DNA of 64,000 nucleotides, from assembly GCA_017441585.1 (NCBI GenBank), contig JAFRWW010000057.1, positions 16,947 through 80,946 of the forward strand. Reading direction: 5' to 3'. Under the pieces are notes generated by a model. It worked only from the letters and a program-made list of their open reading frames with translations, was not told the DNA's origin and ran no database searches. This document shows positions 36,454 to 44,130 of the stretch, piece after piece (position 1 is the stretch's first letter; every line of letters begins with the position of its first letter). This DNA is from Lachnospiraceae bacterium (GTDB lineage Bacteria; Bacillota; Clostridia; Lachnospirales; Lachnospiraceae). The position numbers and the translations under genes are program-made.

Positions 36454-36476
36454 CGGGGTGTGGCTCAGTTTGGTAG
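36454..36476 (+). repeat. Duplicated 5' part of tRNA-Pro
   Basis: 23 bases identical to positions 1-23 of the tRNA-Pro gene at 36492 (acceptor arm start and D stem/loop), then unrelated CTGTTTTCCGATCGG. It lies between the promoter and the intact tRNA, so it is transcribed as leader. Confidence 0.85.
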
Positions 36477-36491
36477 CTGTTTTCCGATCGG

Positions 36492-36565
<74 letters not shown>

Positions 36566-36567
36566 TT

Positions 36568-36600
36568 AAGAAAAGGACTCCCTATGGGAGTCCTTTTCTT
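36568..36600 (+). terminator. Terminator after tRNA-Pro
   Basis: AAGAAAAGGACTCCC (36568-36582) pairs perfectly with GGGAGTCCTTTTCTT, loop TAT. Confidence 0.92.
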
Positions 36601-36620
36601 AATCCAGGTAATACAATTTA

Positions 36621-37457
36621 ATGCGCGCCCTCAAGTCCCAGATAAAAGCCGCTGTTAAGGTTAATTCCGAGCAGCTTCTTTTTAACTGGCAGCTCGGGAG
36701 AGATCTTGTGGTCAGAAAAGCGGAAGAAAAATGGGGAACAGGGATTGTCAATCAGGTCAGTCTGGACCTTCAGGCAGAGTTTCCAGAGACAAAGGGTTTT
36801 TCTGCACGAAATCTTTGGTTTATGAAGCAGTGGTACTCTTTTTATGCAACTAACCCTGAAATAAAAGGTTTGATTTCGGACGTGGAAAACCAAATAAATG
36901 TAAGCAATGAAAAACTGAACCAACTTGGTTCAGAAATTCAAGAGGGAAAACTGAACCAACTTGATTCAGAATTGATGTCTCCCGCAATATTTGCATTTGT
37001 GCCGTGGAAACATCATGTTTTGATCATGCAGAAATCAAAAAGTGTAGGAGAAGCGTTATTCTATGTTCAAAAGACAGTTGAAGGAAATCTTAGCCGAAAT
37101 ACCCTGGATTCTAACAATCCGCCAATCCGCCAATCGGCGGTTTCGGCGGATTTGAAGGAAAGACATCAGCAGATATTATCAGTTATGGAGACTGGCAGGA
37201 AATATAGCTCTGATGAAGTGGCAGAACTGGTAGGATTAAAGATTTCTCGAACCAAACAACTCCTAAAGGAACTTACAGATTCAGGTAAAGTGGAAGCAAG
37301 CGGAGGCACAAGAGGAAAAAGATATAAAGCCCGAAGTCAAGTAAAGAATTTATGCGAACTTTCGCATAATGGATGGAATCTGCTGATCCGCCAATCGGTA
37401 GATTCGGCAGATTTAAAAATGGCACGTAAATATATATGCCTGGAAAAAATAGTGTAA
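36621..37457 (+). CDS. DUF1016 N-terminal domain fused to winged helix; nuclease domain missing
   Basis: 278 residues. The first 110 match the DUF1016/YhcG N-terminal DNA-binding domain: NSEQLLFNWQLGRDLV, GTGIVNQVSLDLQAEFP, KGFSARNLWFMKQWY. The PDDEXK nuclease that normally follows is absent. Instead there are two short tandem phrases (KLNQLGSE, KLNQLDSE), the usual VPWKHHVLIMQK block, and a winged-helix domain (about 188-235, RKYSSDEVAELVGLKISRTK). A QSAVSADLK/QSVDSADLK phrase is repeated. The start lies 20 bp after the tRNA terminator, without a ribosome site and with an in-frame stop just upstream, so the first codons may be lost. AT-rich. Possibly a decaying mobile gene. Confidence 0.65.
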   Translation: MRALKSQIKAAVKVNSEQLLFNWQLGRDLVVRKAEEKWGTGIVNQVSLDLQAEFPETKGFSARNLWFMKQWYSFYATNPEIKGLISDVENQINVSNEKLNQLGSEIQEGKLNQLDSELMSPAIFAFVPWKHHVLIMQKSKSVGEALFYVQKTVEGNLSRNTLDSNNPPIRQSAVSADLKERHQQILSVMETGRKYSSDEVAELVGLKISRTKQLLKELTDSGKVEASGGTRGKRYKARSQVKNLCELSHNGWNLLIRQSVDSADLKMARKYICLEKIV

Positions 37458-37472
37458 ACGAAAAATAAAAAG

Positions 37473-38594
37473 ATGGGTATGATGAAAAAAATTATCATGA
37501 TAGTATCTTTGGGTATTGGATTGTTACTATGTGTTTCATGTGATCGTGTAGTTAAACAACCGTCGTATAAGAAAGTTGATTGTGTAGGAACAATACCACC
37601 TGAGTTTGAGACTATAGTTAAGGACAATCTTTTTGAAGGTGTTACTGCTTTTTCGGATAGATTGTTCAAAATTGAAATGATTGCGGAAGGCAATGATCAG
37701 CAAACGCAGGAACAGAGAATCATAATGATGGATCTTTATGGTAAAGAACTTGTGGAGTACATGATAAAGATTGATGATGATCATCACGTTAATTCGCTTA
37801 CAGCGACAGATGATGGGGGTTTTCTGTTTGTGCTTGGATTTTTTGATCATTATTCTCATGATAAAGATTTATGGGCGAGTGCAAACGGATTTGCATCAAG
37901 AGTGATCAAGTGTGACAAAAATGGAAAACTTCAGTTTGATACAGCGCTCGAAGGAATTGAGGGAAGCGCTTTATCTCATTGTTATGAACAGAATGGTAGT
38001 TATTATTTATTTGGAACGTATGATGCGGCAAAGGAACCTGAAAAACGTGAATCAGATGTATTTATTGTAAAATTAGATTATCATGGTAAACAGATTAAGG
38101 ATAGGTTGATAAGAGGCAGTGATTTTGACAGTTTAGATTATGTTAAAAAGAATAGCGGTGGATTTCTATTATCAATAAGATCACAATCTGATGATGGTGA
38201 TTTTTCGGGTTCTGATTCGGGTGGATATGGAGTTGATTGGATTGTAAATTTGGATCAAGATCTTGAAATAAAGGAGAAGAAGAAAACGGACGGAAGTGAT
38301 TATTATAAAGTCAGAATCGGTGAGAAAAATGGTGTGTCTGTATATTTGGATGAGATTGTACCCAAGAACTTTGATGCGGGAAATCCGACAGCATATATTG
38401 ATTATGGAGAGTATTATCTGATTGTTTCAGAAAACAAGACCGGTGTATATGAACATCCTCCACTTTATATCAGTAATATGTTGTATTACACAGAAACTGT
38501 TTATTCTGCTTATGATCAAAACGGAAATCTTATTTTCAGAACCGCAGTCGATTCTACGCCGGATTATTCAGAGATAATAGAAAAATTCAGCTAA
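37473..38594 (+). CDS. Predicted lipoprotein of unknown function
   Basis: 373 residues. Lipoprotein signal peptide: basic MKK start, hydrophobic IIMIVSLGIGLLL, lipobox CVSC with Cys23 or so as the lipidated residue. The mature part is rich in Asp/Tyr and shows beta-propeller-like phrases (DDGGFLFVLGF, GGFLLSIRS, DLYGKELVEYM), hinting at repeated blades, but I recognise no family. AT-rich like its neighbours. Starts at 37473, 37479 or 37482 are equally possible; none has a strong ribosome site. Confidence 0.72.
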   Translation: MGMMKKIIMIVSLGIGLLLCVSCDRVVKQPSYKKVDCVGTIPPEFETIVKDNLFEGVTAFSDRLFKIEMIAEGNDQQTQEQRIIMMDLYGKELVEYMIKIDDDHHVNSLTATDDGGFLFVLGFFDHYSHDKDLWASANGFASRVIKCDKNGKLQFDTALEGIEGSALSHCYEQNGSYYLFGTYDAAKEPEKRESDVFIVKLDYHGKQIKDRLIRGSDFDSLDYVKKNSGGFLLSIRSQSDDGDFSGSDSGGYGVDWIVNLDQDLEIKEKKKTDGSDYYKVRIGEKNGVSVYLDEIVPKNFDAGNPTAYIDYGEYYLIVSENKTGVYEHPPLYISNMLYYTETVYSAYDQNGNLIFRTAVDSTPDYSEIIEKFS

Positions 38595-38680
38595 TTTTGT
38601 TGGTACAAATCAGTTTACAGGCACAAACTGTTTTTTGTATCGAAAAAAGACGGATTATATTATGGATATGGAGAAAACTA

Positions 38681-40018
38681 ATGGGTGCATGGAGTACAAG
38701 TGTAGCGGGCAATGATACGGCACAGGATTTAAAAATAGAATATACATGTGCGTTTTATTATTATGATAAGGAAGAAGCCTTAAGACGGATAGAAGATTAT
38801 GCTGCGAGAAACGGGTATACTGTCGATGATCCACAGGAGTACTGTGATTATGTTTATTCGCTGGCTGATTTTATGTGGCGTAATGGTATTTTGACGGATG
38901 AGATAAGGGATAGAGCCGTTAAAATGATAGAAGATGGTTTTGGTCTTGAGTTATGGGAAGAAGCAGGGGAGAAGACTCTTAATTCCAGAAAAAAAGCGCT
39001 TGAGTCATTTAAACAGAAGATCATGTCCCCAATGGGAAAAGAAAAAAAGATAAAACCGAAGGCGTATACTGAAAAATTGTTTGAGCCCGGGGATGTCATT
39101 GCAATAAAACTGTTGATCTCAGGAAAAAAATATGCTGATCATGCAAAGGTGATGGTTGAGATCCCTGAAGAGGAATTTCAAAAATATGACGGTAAATATG
39201 TTTTGATACAAAAGGTGTGTGATCATCTTTCATGGACTTCTAGTCTGGTTCCGGAAGTAAAGGATCATTGGCCCATATTCAGATTGATGGAAGGGGTTTA
39301 TGATGAGATTCCGAAAATTACGGAGTGGAGTGATTTAAAGACCACTTCTTTTATAGATTACGGTTGTATCGGAACATATTTTTCCTGTGAAGGCAGTATT
39401 TCTTATTTTAAGAAAAGAAAGTATGTTGTTTTGGGAAACTACAGTCTTGATATTTCACCTGAAACGATAAATGCATTAAGTTCCGGTATGGAAGCTAACA
39501 ATTTATGGTTTGGTATTAATCGCCCGTGGTATAATGCAGAGTCATTTTTAGTGGCATCGTTGAGAGTTGTTTTTTCTGAGGAAAAATATACCGGACAATT
39601 ACAGGAACAAACAGAACTAATATATGGTTCGATCAGGTGCTTATCTAGTGATTATTCCATAACAGATGCTGAAAATGAAATGAGATACAGGGAAACCATG
39701 GATGAATATATGTCCGATATGACGGAAACTATTTCTAAGGGCGGACAAATATATGTACTCAAAATCGATTCTAAGATCATTGGTTTAGGTATTGCCTTGA
39801 ATGATGAGATACTGTATCTGTTTATGATGAACATTTATCAGCACTGTTCACTGGGCACAAGGTTGGTAAATTATATGATCAATGCTGATCCGACTTTGAA
39901 AAAGATGAGGATTCATCGCCTGGCAAGAAATACCTTTAAGCGAAATGGCTGGAAGAATATCAGAGTCAGTGATATTTTGAAGAATATTTGCCATAAGTGT
40001 AATCTTCAGTTTGTATAA
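38681..40018 (+). CDS. Hypothetical protein with MGAW..NDTA N-terminus (DUF4259-like)
   Basis: 445 residues from ATG 38681, chosen because GGAG lies 7 nt upstream and the protein then begins MGAWSTSVAGNDTAQDLKIEY, the typical start of DUF4259-like proteins (MGAWGxGxFxND). An upstream in-frame ATG at 38597 adds an unlikely leader. The middle (about 120-270) is unrecognised. The C-terminus (IGLGIALNDEILYLFMMNIY, SLGTRLVNYM, FKRNGWKNI) faintly resembles a GNAT acetyltransferase fold. AT-rich. Often such proteins occur among immunity or toxin-associated genes; no toxin is seen here. Confidence 0.65.
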   Translation: MGAWSTSVAGNDTAQDLKIEYTCAFYYYDKEEALRRIEDYAARNGYTVDDPQEYCDYVYSLADFMWRNGILTDEIRDRAVKMIEDGFGLELWEEAGEKTLNSRKKALESFKQKIMSPMGKEKKIKPKAYTEKLFEPGDVIAIKLLISGKKYADHAKVMVEIPEEEFQKYDGKYVLIQKVCDHLSWTSSLVPEVKDHWPIFRLMEGVYDEIPKITEWSDLKTTSFIDYGCIGTYFSCEGSISYFKKRKYVVLGNYSLDISPETINALSSGMEANNLWFGINRPWYNAESFLVASLRVVFSEEKYTGQLQEQTELIYGSIRCLSSDYSITDAENEMRYRETMDEYMSDMTETISKGGQIYVLKIDSKIIGLGIALNDEILYLFMMNIYQHCSLGTRLVNYMINADPTLKKMRIHRLARNTFKRNGWKNIRVSDILKNICHKCNLQFV

Positions 40019-40065
40019 CCAAAGTGAAGATTGTCAGAGAAAAGCCGGATTAGTTATAGGCGGGT

Positions 40066-41121
40066 TTATTGATCAACCCAAAACCTGGCGATCTGGTCAA
40101 AGCGTGGCAGTATCAGTGACAGGTAACCGTATTTTGATACGTCTATGAGTCCTCTTCGTTTTAAGCGGTCTCTGTATACTGACATCTGTGAGTCTGTCAA
40201 TGATAAGCTGTTTCGGATATCTTTGTTTTTCATCTCTCCGTTTATGACCAGAAGAGAAAGAATCTGTTTTTCTTTCTCAGGAAGTTCGTGCCATATTTTT
40301 TCGTAAACGTATTCACTGAGCATTTCATCATACTCATCGATCAGATCTTCCGGTTTTTTGCCTTTTTTGTTCTGATATATGTTTTCCCAATACAGGTATC
40401 CTAAAACCTGATAAGCATAAGCATATCCGTTAGTCAGATTTGCCATGGTTTTTGCGGTGTCATCATTAAGATTGAATACTTTTCTGTAACTTCGGGCAAT
40501 TGAAAACAGATTAAGCGGTTCAAGATATATTTTGGGAGCACGATATAAAAAAGTCAGAGTTTTTTCATTTTGAAGATTATTTATATTTTCGTATAGTCCG
40601 GTCATAAGTAGAAATATGGGATATTTTTTTCTGAGAAGGATCTGATAAACTCCGGAAAACAGTTTTACATTTTCGTTGTTGACGATTTCATCGATGGCTA
40701 TAAGAACCTTGTAATTTTTCTTTTTTAATTCATCAAACAGTTTTTCCAGGGCAGTTGTGATATCAAACACCGGAGTTGAATTCTTTAATGAGATACCTAT
40801 GCCCAAGGCAGATAGATCGATCTTTGCATCAATGAACAGATTCTGCAGGGATTTTCTACTGTACAAATGTGCGGCTATGGAATTAAGGATATCCATATCC
40901 GGTGATATATTGATCACTATCCAGTCCTTCTTTTTTTCAAATGTTTCCGTGATGTTTGAGAGCATAACGGTTTTTCCGGCGCCTCTTACTCCTGAGAGCA
41001 TAAATAAGTAACTGGAGGGCGATTCATCTGAAAAACTATCAATGATCTTATTTATCTGTTGGGGTCTTGTTATGTATTCTTTTGGTTCCATCCCAAAGGA
41101 AAGTGAAAACGGATTTGACAT
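40066..41121 (-). CDS. AAA ATPase with C-terminal winged helix (archaeal-ATPase/Orc-like)
   Basis: 351 residues. P-loop GVRGAGKT (about 44-51), Walker B VLIAIDEI, a sensor region FLLMTGLYENI, then a lid and a C-terminal winged helix (about 285-345, MKNKDIRNSLSLTDSQMSVY). This is the STAND/Orc1-like 'ATP-binding protein' family found in archaea and many Firmicutes accessory regions. Its leader carries five GTTATAAC palindromes (41144-41211) just after the predicted start of transcription, so it may bind its own leader. No toxin or nuclease partner is adjacent. Confidence 0.78.
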   Translation of the reverse strand: MSNPFSLSFGMEPKEYITRPQQINKIIDSFSDESPSSYLFMLSGVRGAGKTVMLSNITETFEKKKDWIVINISPDMDILNSIAAHLYSRKSLQNLFIDAKIDLSALGIGISLKNSTPVFDITTALEKLFDELKKKNYKVLIAIDEIVNNENVKLFSGVYQILLRKKYPIFLLMTGLYENINNLQNEKTLTFLYRAPKIYLEPLNLFSIARSYRKVFNLNDDTAKTMANLTNGYAYAYQVLGYLYWENIYQNKKGKKPEDLIDEYDEMLSEYVYEKIWHELPEKEKQILSLLVINGEMKNKDIRNSLSLTDSQMSVYRDRLKRRGLIDVSKYGYLSLILPRFDQIARFWVDQ

Positions 41122-41143
41122 TTTTCTTCCTCATAAAAATTCA

Positions 41144-41211
41144 GTTATAACTTTTGACTTTTGGTTATAACTGGTTATAACTTTGCGCTTTCAGTTATAA
41201 CTGGTTATAAC
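41144..41211 (-). promoter_or_regulatory. Phased array of five GTTATAAC palindromes
   Basis: The perfect 8-bp palindrome GTTATAAC starts at 41144, 41164, 41174, 41194 and 41204: spacings of 20, 10, 20 and 10 bp, all whole helical turns, forming a 30-bp unit repeated. It lies between the predicted start of transcription (about 41212) and the ATPase ATG (41121). Best read as a multi-site operator or roadblock. RNA hairpins are unlikely from such short units. Confidence 0.75.
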
Positions 41212-41218
41212 TTTTTAT

Positions 41219-41246
41219 ATTATATCATATCTGTTTAAAAGTGCAA
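41219..41246 (-). promoter_or_regulatory. Promoter of the AAA ATPase gene
   Basis: On the minus strand: TTGCAC (41246-41241), 16-bp spacer, TATAAT (41224-41219). The transcript would start at about 41212, right at the edge of the palindrome array. Confidence 0.7.
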
Positions 41247-41290
41247 TAAAAATAGTAAGCAAAGATATCAGTGAAAATCAGTTGCTTTTT

Positions 41291-41299
41291 TGTTATAAT
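41291..41299 (+). promoter_or_regulatory. Extended -10 promoter of birA
   Basis: TGTTATAAT, a perfect extended -10. The start of transcription would be at about 41306, only about 8 nt before the birA ATG, with no ribosome site between. Confidence 0.65.
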
Positions 41300-41313
41300 C
41301 ATACTTAATCATT

Positions 41314-42096
41314 ATGAATACATCTGAAAAAGTGTTGTTTATACTTGAATCAAATAAAGCCGCCTATACTTCCGGGGAAGAGATGGCGGGGCAGTGCGGT
41401 GTTTCGAGGAATGCTGTCTGGAAAGCCATAAGAGATCTTCGTGAGAAAGGTTATGACATAGAGGCGATCAGTAACAAAGGCTACAGGCTGGCACAAAACA
41501 CTGATATTATATCTGCCGAGGGAATAAGAGCCGGATTACCCAAGGATCTCAGGAATGTCGATATATTTGTGTATGACAGTCTGGATTCCACAAGTGATAC
41601 GGCCAAAGAACTTGCCATGAAAGGCGCATCCGGCGGGACAGTCGTCGTTGCAGTGACACAGACCGGCGGGAGAGGCCGGAAGGATCACTCTTTCTTTTCT
41701 CCTGAGGGTGGGCTTTATATGAGCGTTATATTAAAGCCGGAATCGCTACCCGGTACAGATAGCAAAGAGATTACCTCTTTTGTGGGAAGCGCTGTGGTCA
41801 ATGCAATAAATGAACTCACAGGTATAGAGCCTTACATTGAAGGCATTAATGACCTGTATGTTAATGGGAAAAAAATATGCGGTATCCTGCTTGAATCCGG
41901 AAGCGAATTTGACAGTAACACCCTGCAGTGGGTAGTGGCGGGAATAGGCATAAATTTTGATTCGGATATAAGTAGTTTTCCTGAGGAGATCAAAGAAAGA
42001 GCTTCCAGTCTGTTTGATACCGGTAAAGCCACAGTTACAAAAAATATGCTTATTGCAAAAATACTTGAGAGAATGTTTGATTGTCAACCGAAATAA
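41314..42096 (+). CDS. birA: Biotin ligase/biotin operon repressor BirA (class II)
   Basis: 260 residues, short for BirA because the C-terminal SH3-like domain is nearly absent. An N-terminal winged helix (about 1-62: SGEEMAGQCGVSRNAVWKAI, GYDIEAISNKGYRL) is followed by the ligase core with DSLDSTSDTAKELA, the biotinyl-AMP loop GGRGRKDHSFFSPEGGLY, NDLYVNGKKICGILLES (usual form KWPND) and GIGINFD. With biotin and ATP it forms biotinyl-AMP and as a dimer represses biotin uptake. A consensus BirA operator overlaps its own 3' end and lies before bioY. The start has an extended -10 only about 15 nt upstream and no ribosome site, so the mRNA may be nearly leaderless. Confidence 0.88.
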   Translation: MNTSEKVLFILESNKAAYTSGEEMAGQCGVSRNAVWKAIRDLREKGYDIEAISNKGYRLAQNTDIISAEGIRAGLPKDLRNVDIFVYDSLDSTSDTAKELAMKGASGGTVVVAVTQTGGRGRKDHSFFSPEGGLYMSVILKPESLPGTDSKEITSFVGSAVVNAINELTGIEPYIEGINDLYVNGKKICGILLESGSEFDSNTLQWVVAGIGINFDSDISSFPEEIKERASSLFDTGKATVTKNMLIAKILERMFDCQPK

Positions 42097-42134
42097 CATG
42101 AATGGTTGACAATTTCTTTTTCCTGTGATACCTT
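42081..42134 (+). promoter_or_regulatory. BirA operator and bioY promoter
   Basis: TTGTCAACC (42081-42089), 14-bp spacer, GGTTGACAA (42104-42112): a perfect inverted repeat matching the known BirA box (TTGTAAACC-N14/15-GGTTTACAA). The left half lies inside the last birA codons. The right half contains the -35 TTGACA (42106-42111), followed by 17 bp and TACCTT with an upstream TG. BirA binding would cover the -35. Confidence 0.88.
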
Positions 42135-42196
42135 CATATATGCACTTGTGGAACCAAATTTCATGAATGCAAGTATTTGAAGGAGGATCGGACATT

Positions 42197-42772
42197 ATGA
42201 GTAATGTATGTTCAGTTAAGGCAGGAACAGAGATAAAAGCGTTAGACCTGGTTTATATCTCGATAGGAGCAGCTTTGATAGCTGTATGTTCCTGGATCAG
42301 TATACCTACAGCAGTTCCGTTTACGCTTCAGACCTTTGCGGTGTTTTTTGTACTGCTACTTTTGGGAGGAGAGAGAGGTACCATTGCAACACTTATATAT
42401 GTGCTGCTTGGAGCGGTTGGCCTACCGGTTTTTGCCGGATTTAAAGGAGGCGTCGGAATACTTTTCGGAAATACAGGCGGATATATTTTGGGATTTTTGT
42501 TTATTGGCCTAATATATACGCTGTTCATGAGATTGCCTAAGAAAACGATGCTTATTAAGGTGGCGGCTCTTGTTCTGGGACTTGCGGTCTGCTATGCATT
42601 TGGAACGGCCTGGTTTATGTATGTTTATATGCGAAATAGCGGAGACGTCGGGCTGATCACGGTTCTTGGCTGGTGTGTATTTCCGTTTATCATTCCGGAT
42701 CTGATAAAGATGGCACTCGCTGTAGTGATCGCAAAGAGAATAGAGCCTGCGATCAAGACAGGGCCCATCTAA
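42197..42772 (+). CDS. bioY: Biotin transporter BioY (ECF S component)
   Basis: 191 residues, six hydrophobic segments. BioY signature: SIPTAVPFTLQTFAVFF, then LLLGGERGTIATLIYVLLGA, GLPVFAGFKGG and GNTGGYILGF. It captures biotin at the membrane and works with the shared ECF ATPases, which are not encoded here. ATG 42197 is chosen because AGGAGG lies 10 nt upstream; the in-frame ATG at 42167 comes before that site. Regulated by the BirA operator at 42081. Its 3' end overlaps the convergent gene by 4 nt. Confidence 0.93.
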   Translation: MSNVCSVKAGTEIKALDLVYISIGAALIAVCSWISIPTAVPFTLQTFAVFFVLLLLGGERGTIATLIYVLLGAVGLPVFAGFKGGVGILFGNTGGYILGFLFIGLIYTLFMRLPKKTMLIKVAALVLGLAVCYAFGTAWFMYVYMRNSGDVGLITVLGWCVFPFIIPDLIKMALAVVIAKRIEPAIKTGPI

Positions 42773-43419
42773 TAATATGATGAAGTGGGTATATTGGACC
42801 ACATTTGATACTTCTTAAGGTCGACTCTGCCATCAATCACTTCGATTCCTTCTGCCTTAAGCAGTTCGCCCTGCTTCCATGCGCCGCCGAAGGCAAACTC
42901 TCCTGCAAGTTCACCCTTTGAATTCATCACGCGGTAGCAGGGGATGCCATCAGGGTCGGGGTTTTTGTGCAGGGCGTTTCCCACCGCGCGGGCCATCTTT
43001 CTGTCACCGGCCATTTGTGCTATTTGAGCATAGGTGGCCACCTGTCCGTAAGGAATCTGTTTTACCGCATCGTAAATCCTTTTTGAAGGGCTGTCGGATA
43101 TCAGGTCATAACTCTCTGCGATCATTAATCTGATATCCTTATCGGGTATGCTTCCGTCCAGAATGATGGTGTTCCAGTGCTTTTTATTCTGATGATATCC
43201 CGGAATGACGGACTTATAAATCTCACGCCAAAAGAAGGCTTTATCCGGGTCTGTCTTTACATTGAGATTGACGTATCCTTCTCTTTCATATGTCCATAAA
43301 AAAGCCTTGTCGTTTCCCTTGTATCTGATAAGCTGCCAGTTATCATCATGAAACGGAGCATCCTGATATGTATCCGGAAAGGACAGTCCATATTTTAATA
43401 CTTCTTCTCTTGTTTTCAT
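42769..43419 (-). CDS. MmcQ/YjbR-like domain fused to methylated-DNA cysteine methyltransferase-like domain
   Basis: 216 residues. Residues 1-110 look like an MmcQ/YjbR DNA-binding domain (YGLSFPDTYQDAPFHDDNW, YVNLNVKTDP, HWNTIILDGSIPD). Residues about 113-205 are an MGMT-type domain: IPYGQVATYAQIAQMAG, ARAVGNALHKNP and the active-site region IPCYRV. The Cys acceptor is present but the usual His of PCHRV is Tyr, so alkyl transfer may be weaker or changed. It would act on O6-alkylguanine in DNA. Convergent with bioY. Confidence 0.82.
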   Translation of the reverse strand: MKTREEVLKYGLSFPDTYQDAPFHDDNWQLIRYKGNDKAFLWTYEREGYVNLNVKTDPDKAFFWREIYKSVIPGYHQNKKHWNTIILDGSIPDKDIRLMIAESYDLISDSPSKRIYDAVKQIPYGQVATYAQIAQMAGDRKMARAVGNALHKNPDPDGIPCYRVMNSKGELAGEFAFGGAWKQGELLKAEGIEVIDGRVDLKKYQMWSNIPTSSYY

Positions 43420-43507
43420 TCCTGTGATCGACCTTTCATGCAGCGGAAAGCAGTTTTATACTCTTATTGTTGAGGTTTTCATCGCATGTCACGGCTTTGT
43501 AACGTGA

Positions 43508-43984
43508 TCATACGCTTATGATATCCGCCACTGTACACCCTGCCAGGCCAATCAGATCTGCCGGTGATAGTTCCACCTGAAAACCGACCCTTCCGGCACT
43601 GACAAACAGATTCTCCAGACCGGAAACTGTTTCATGTATGAAGGTAGGGAAATGTTTTTTCATGCCTATAGGAGAGCATCCGCCATGGACATAACCCGTT
43701 AAGGGAAGGAGCTCTTTTTGTTTTATCATACTGATGGATTTTTCCCCTGATGCCTTAGCGGCCTTCTTAAGATCCAGTTCTGCTTTTACAGGTACGACAA
43801 ACACATAGTAAGCTCCGGATTTTCCTTGTGTTACAAGGGTTTTAAATACTTTTTCCGGATCTTCACCTAAGATAAGGGCAATTTCTTCACCGCTCATGGT
43901 CGCATCAGGCTTATAAGAATGGCTTTCATATTTGATCTTCTTCTGATCCAGAATGCGCATTACGTTTGTTTTATCTTCTTTCAT
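43508..43984 (-). CDS. ybaK: Cys-tRNA(Pro)/Cys-tRNA(Cys) deacylase YbaK
   Basis: 158 residues. A YbaK/EbsC-type editing domain that hydrolyses Cys wrongly attached to tRNA-Pro in trans. Motifs: KIKYESHSYKPDATMSGEEIA, KVFKTLVTQGKSGAYYVFVVP, GYVHGGCSPIGMKK (catalytic region), and a C-terminal LSPADLIGLAG. Monocistronic, divergent from the secreted protein gene at 44131. Confidence 0.92.
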   Translation of the reverse strand: MKEDKTNVMRILDQKKIKYESHSYKPDATMSGEEIALILGEDPEKVFKTLVTQGKSGAYYVFVVPVKAELDLKKAAKASGEKSISMIKQKELLPLTGYVHGGCSPIGMKKHFPTFIHETVSGLENLFVSAGRVGFQVELSPADLIGLAGCTVADIISV

Positions 43985-44130
43985 AGGTTTAATCCTCTGA
44001 TCACAATTTTCTGAATTATATCATATTTGTCTGAATGTGTAATGTACTAAATACTTTTATTCGTTTTTGATTTTTGGTAAAATTGTAACTTAAGAAAGAA
44101 TATAAGTAACTCTTTTTAGGAGGATCGATC

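Noticed and set aside
36621..41121. Prophage or conjugative element in the AT-rich block
   Set aside because: No integrase, terminase, capsid, relaxase or transposase gene is visible; only accessory genes of unclear origin.
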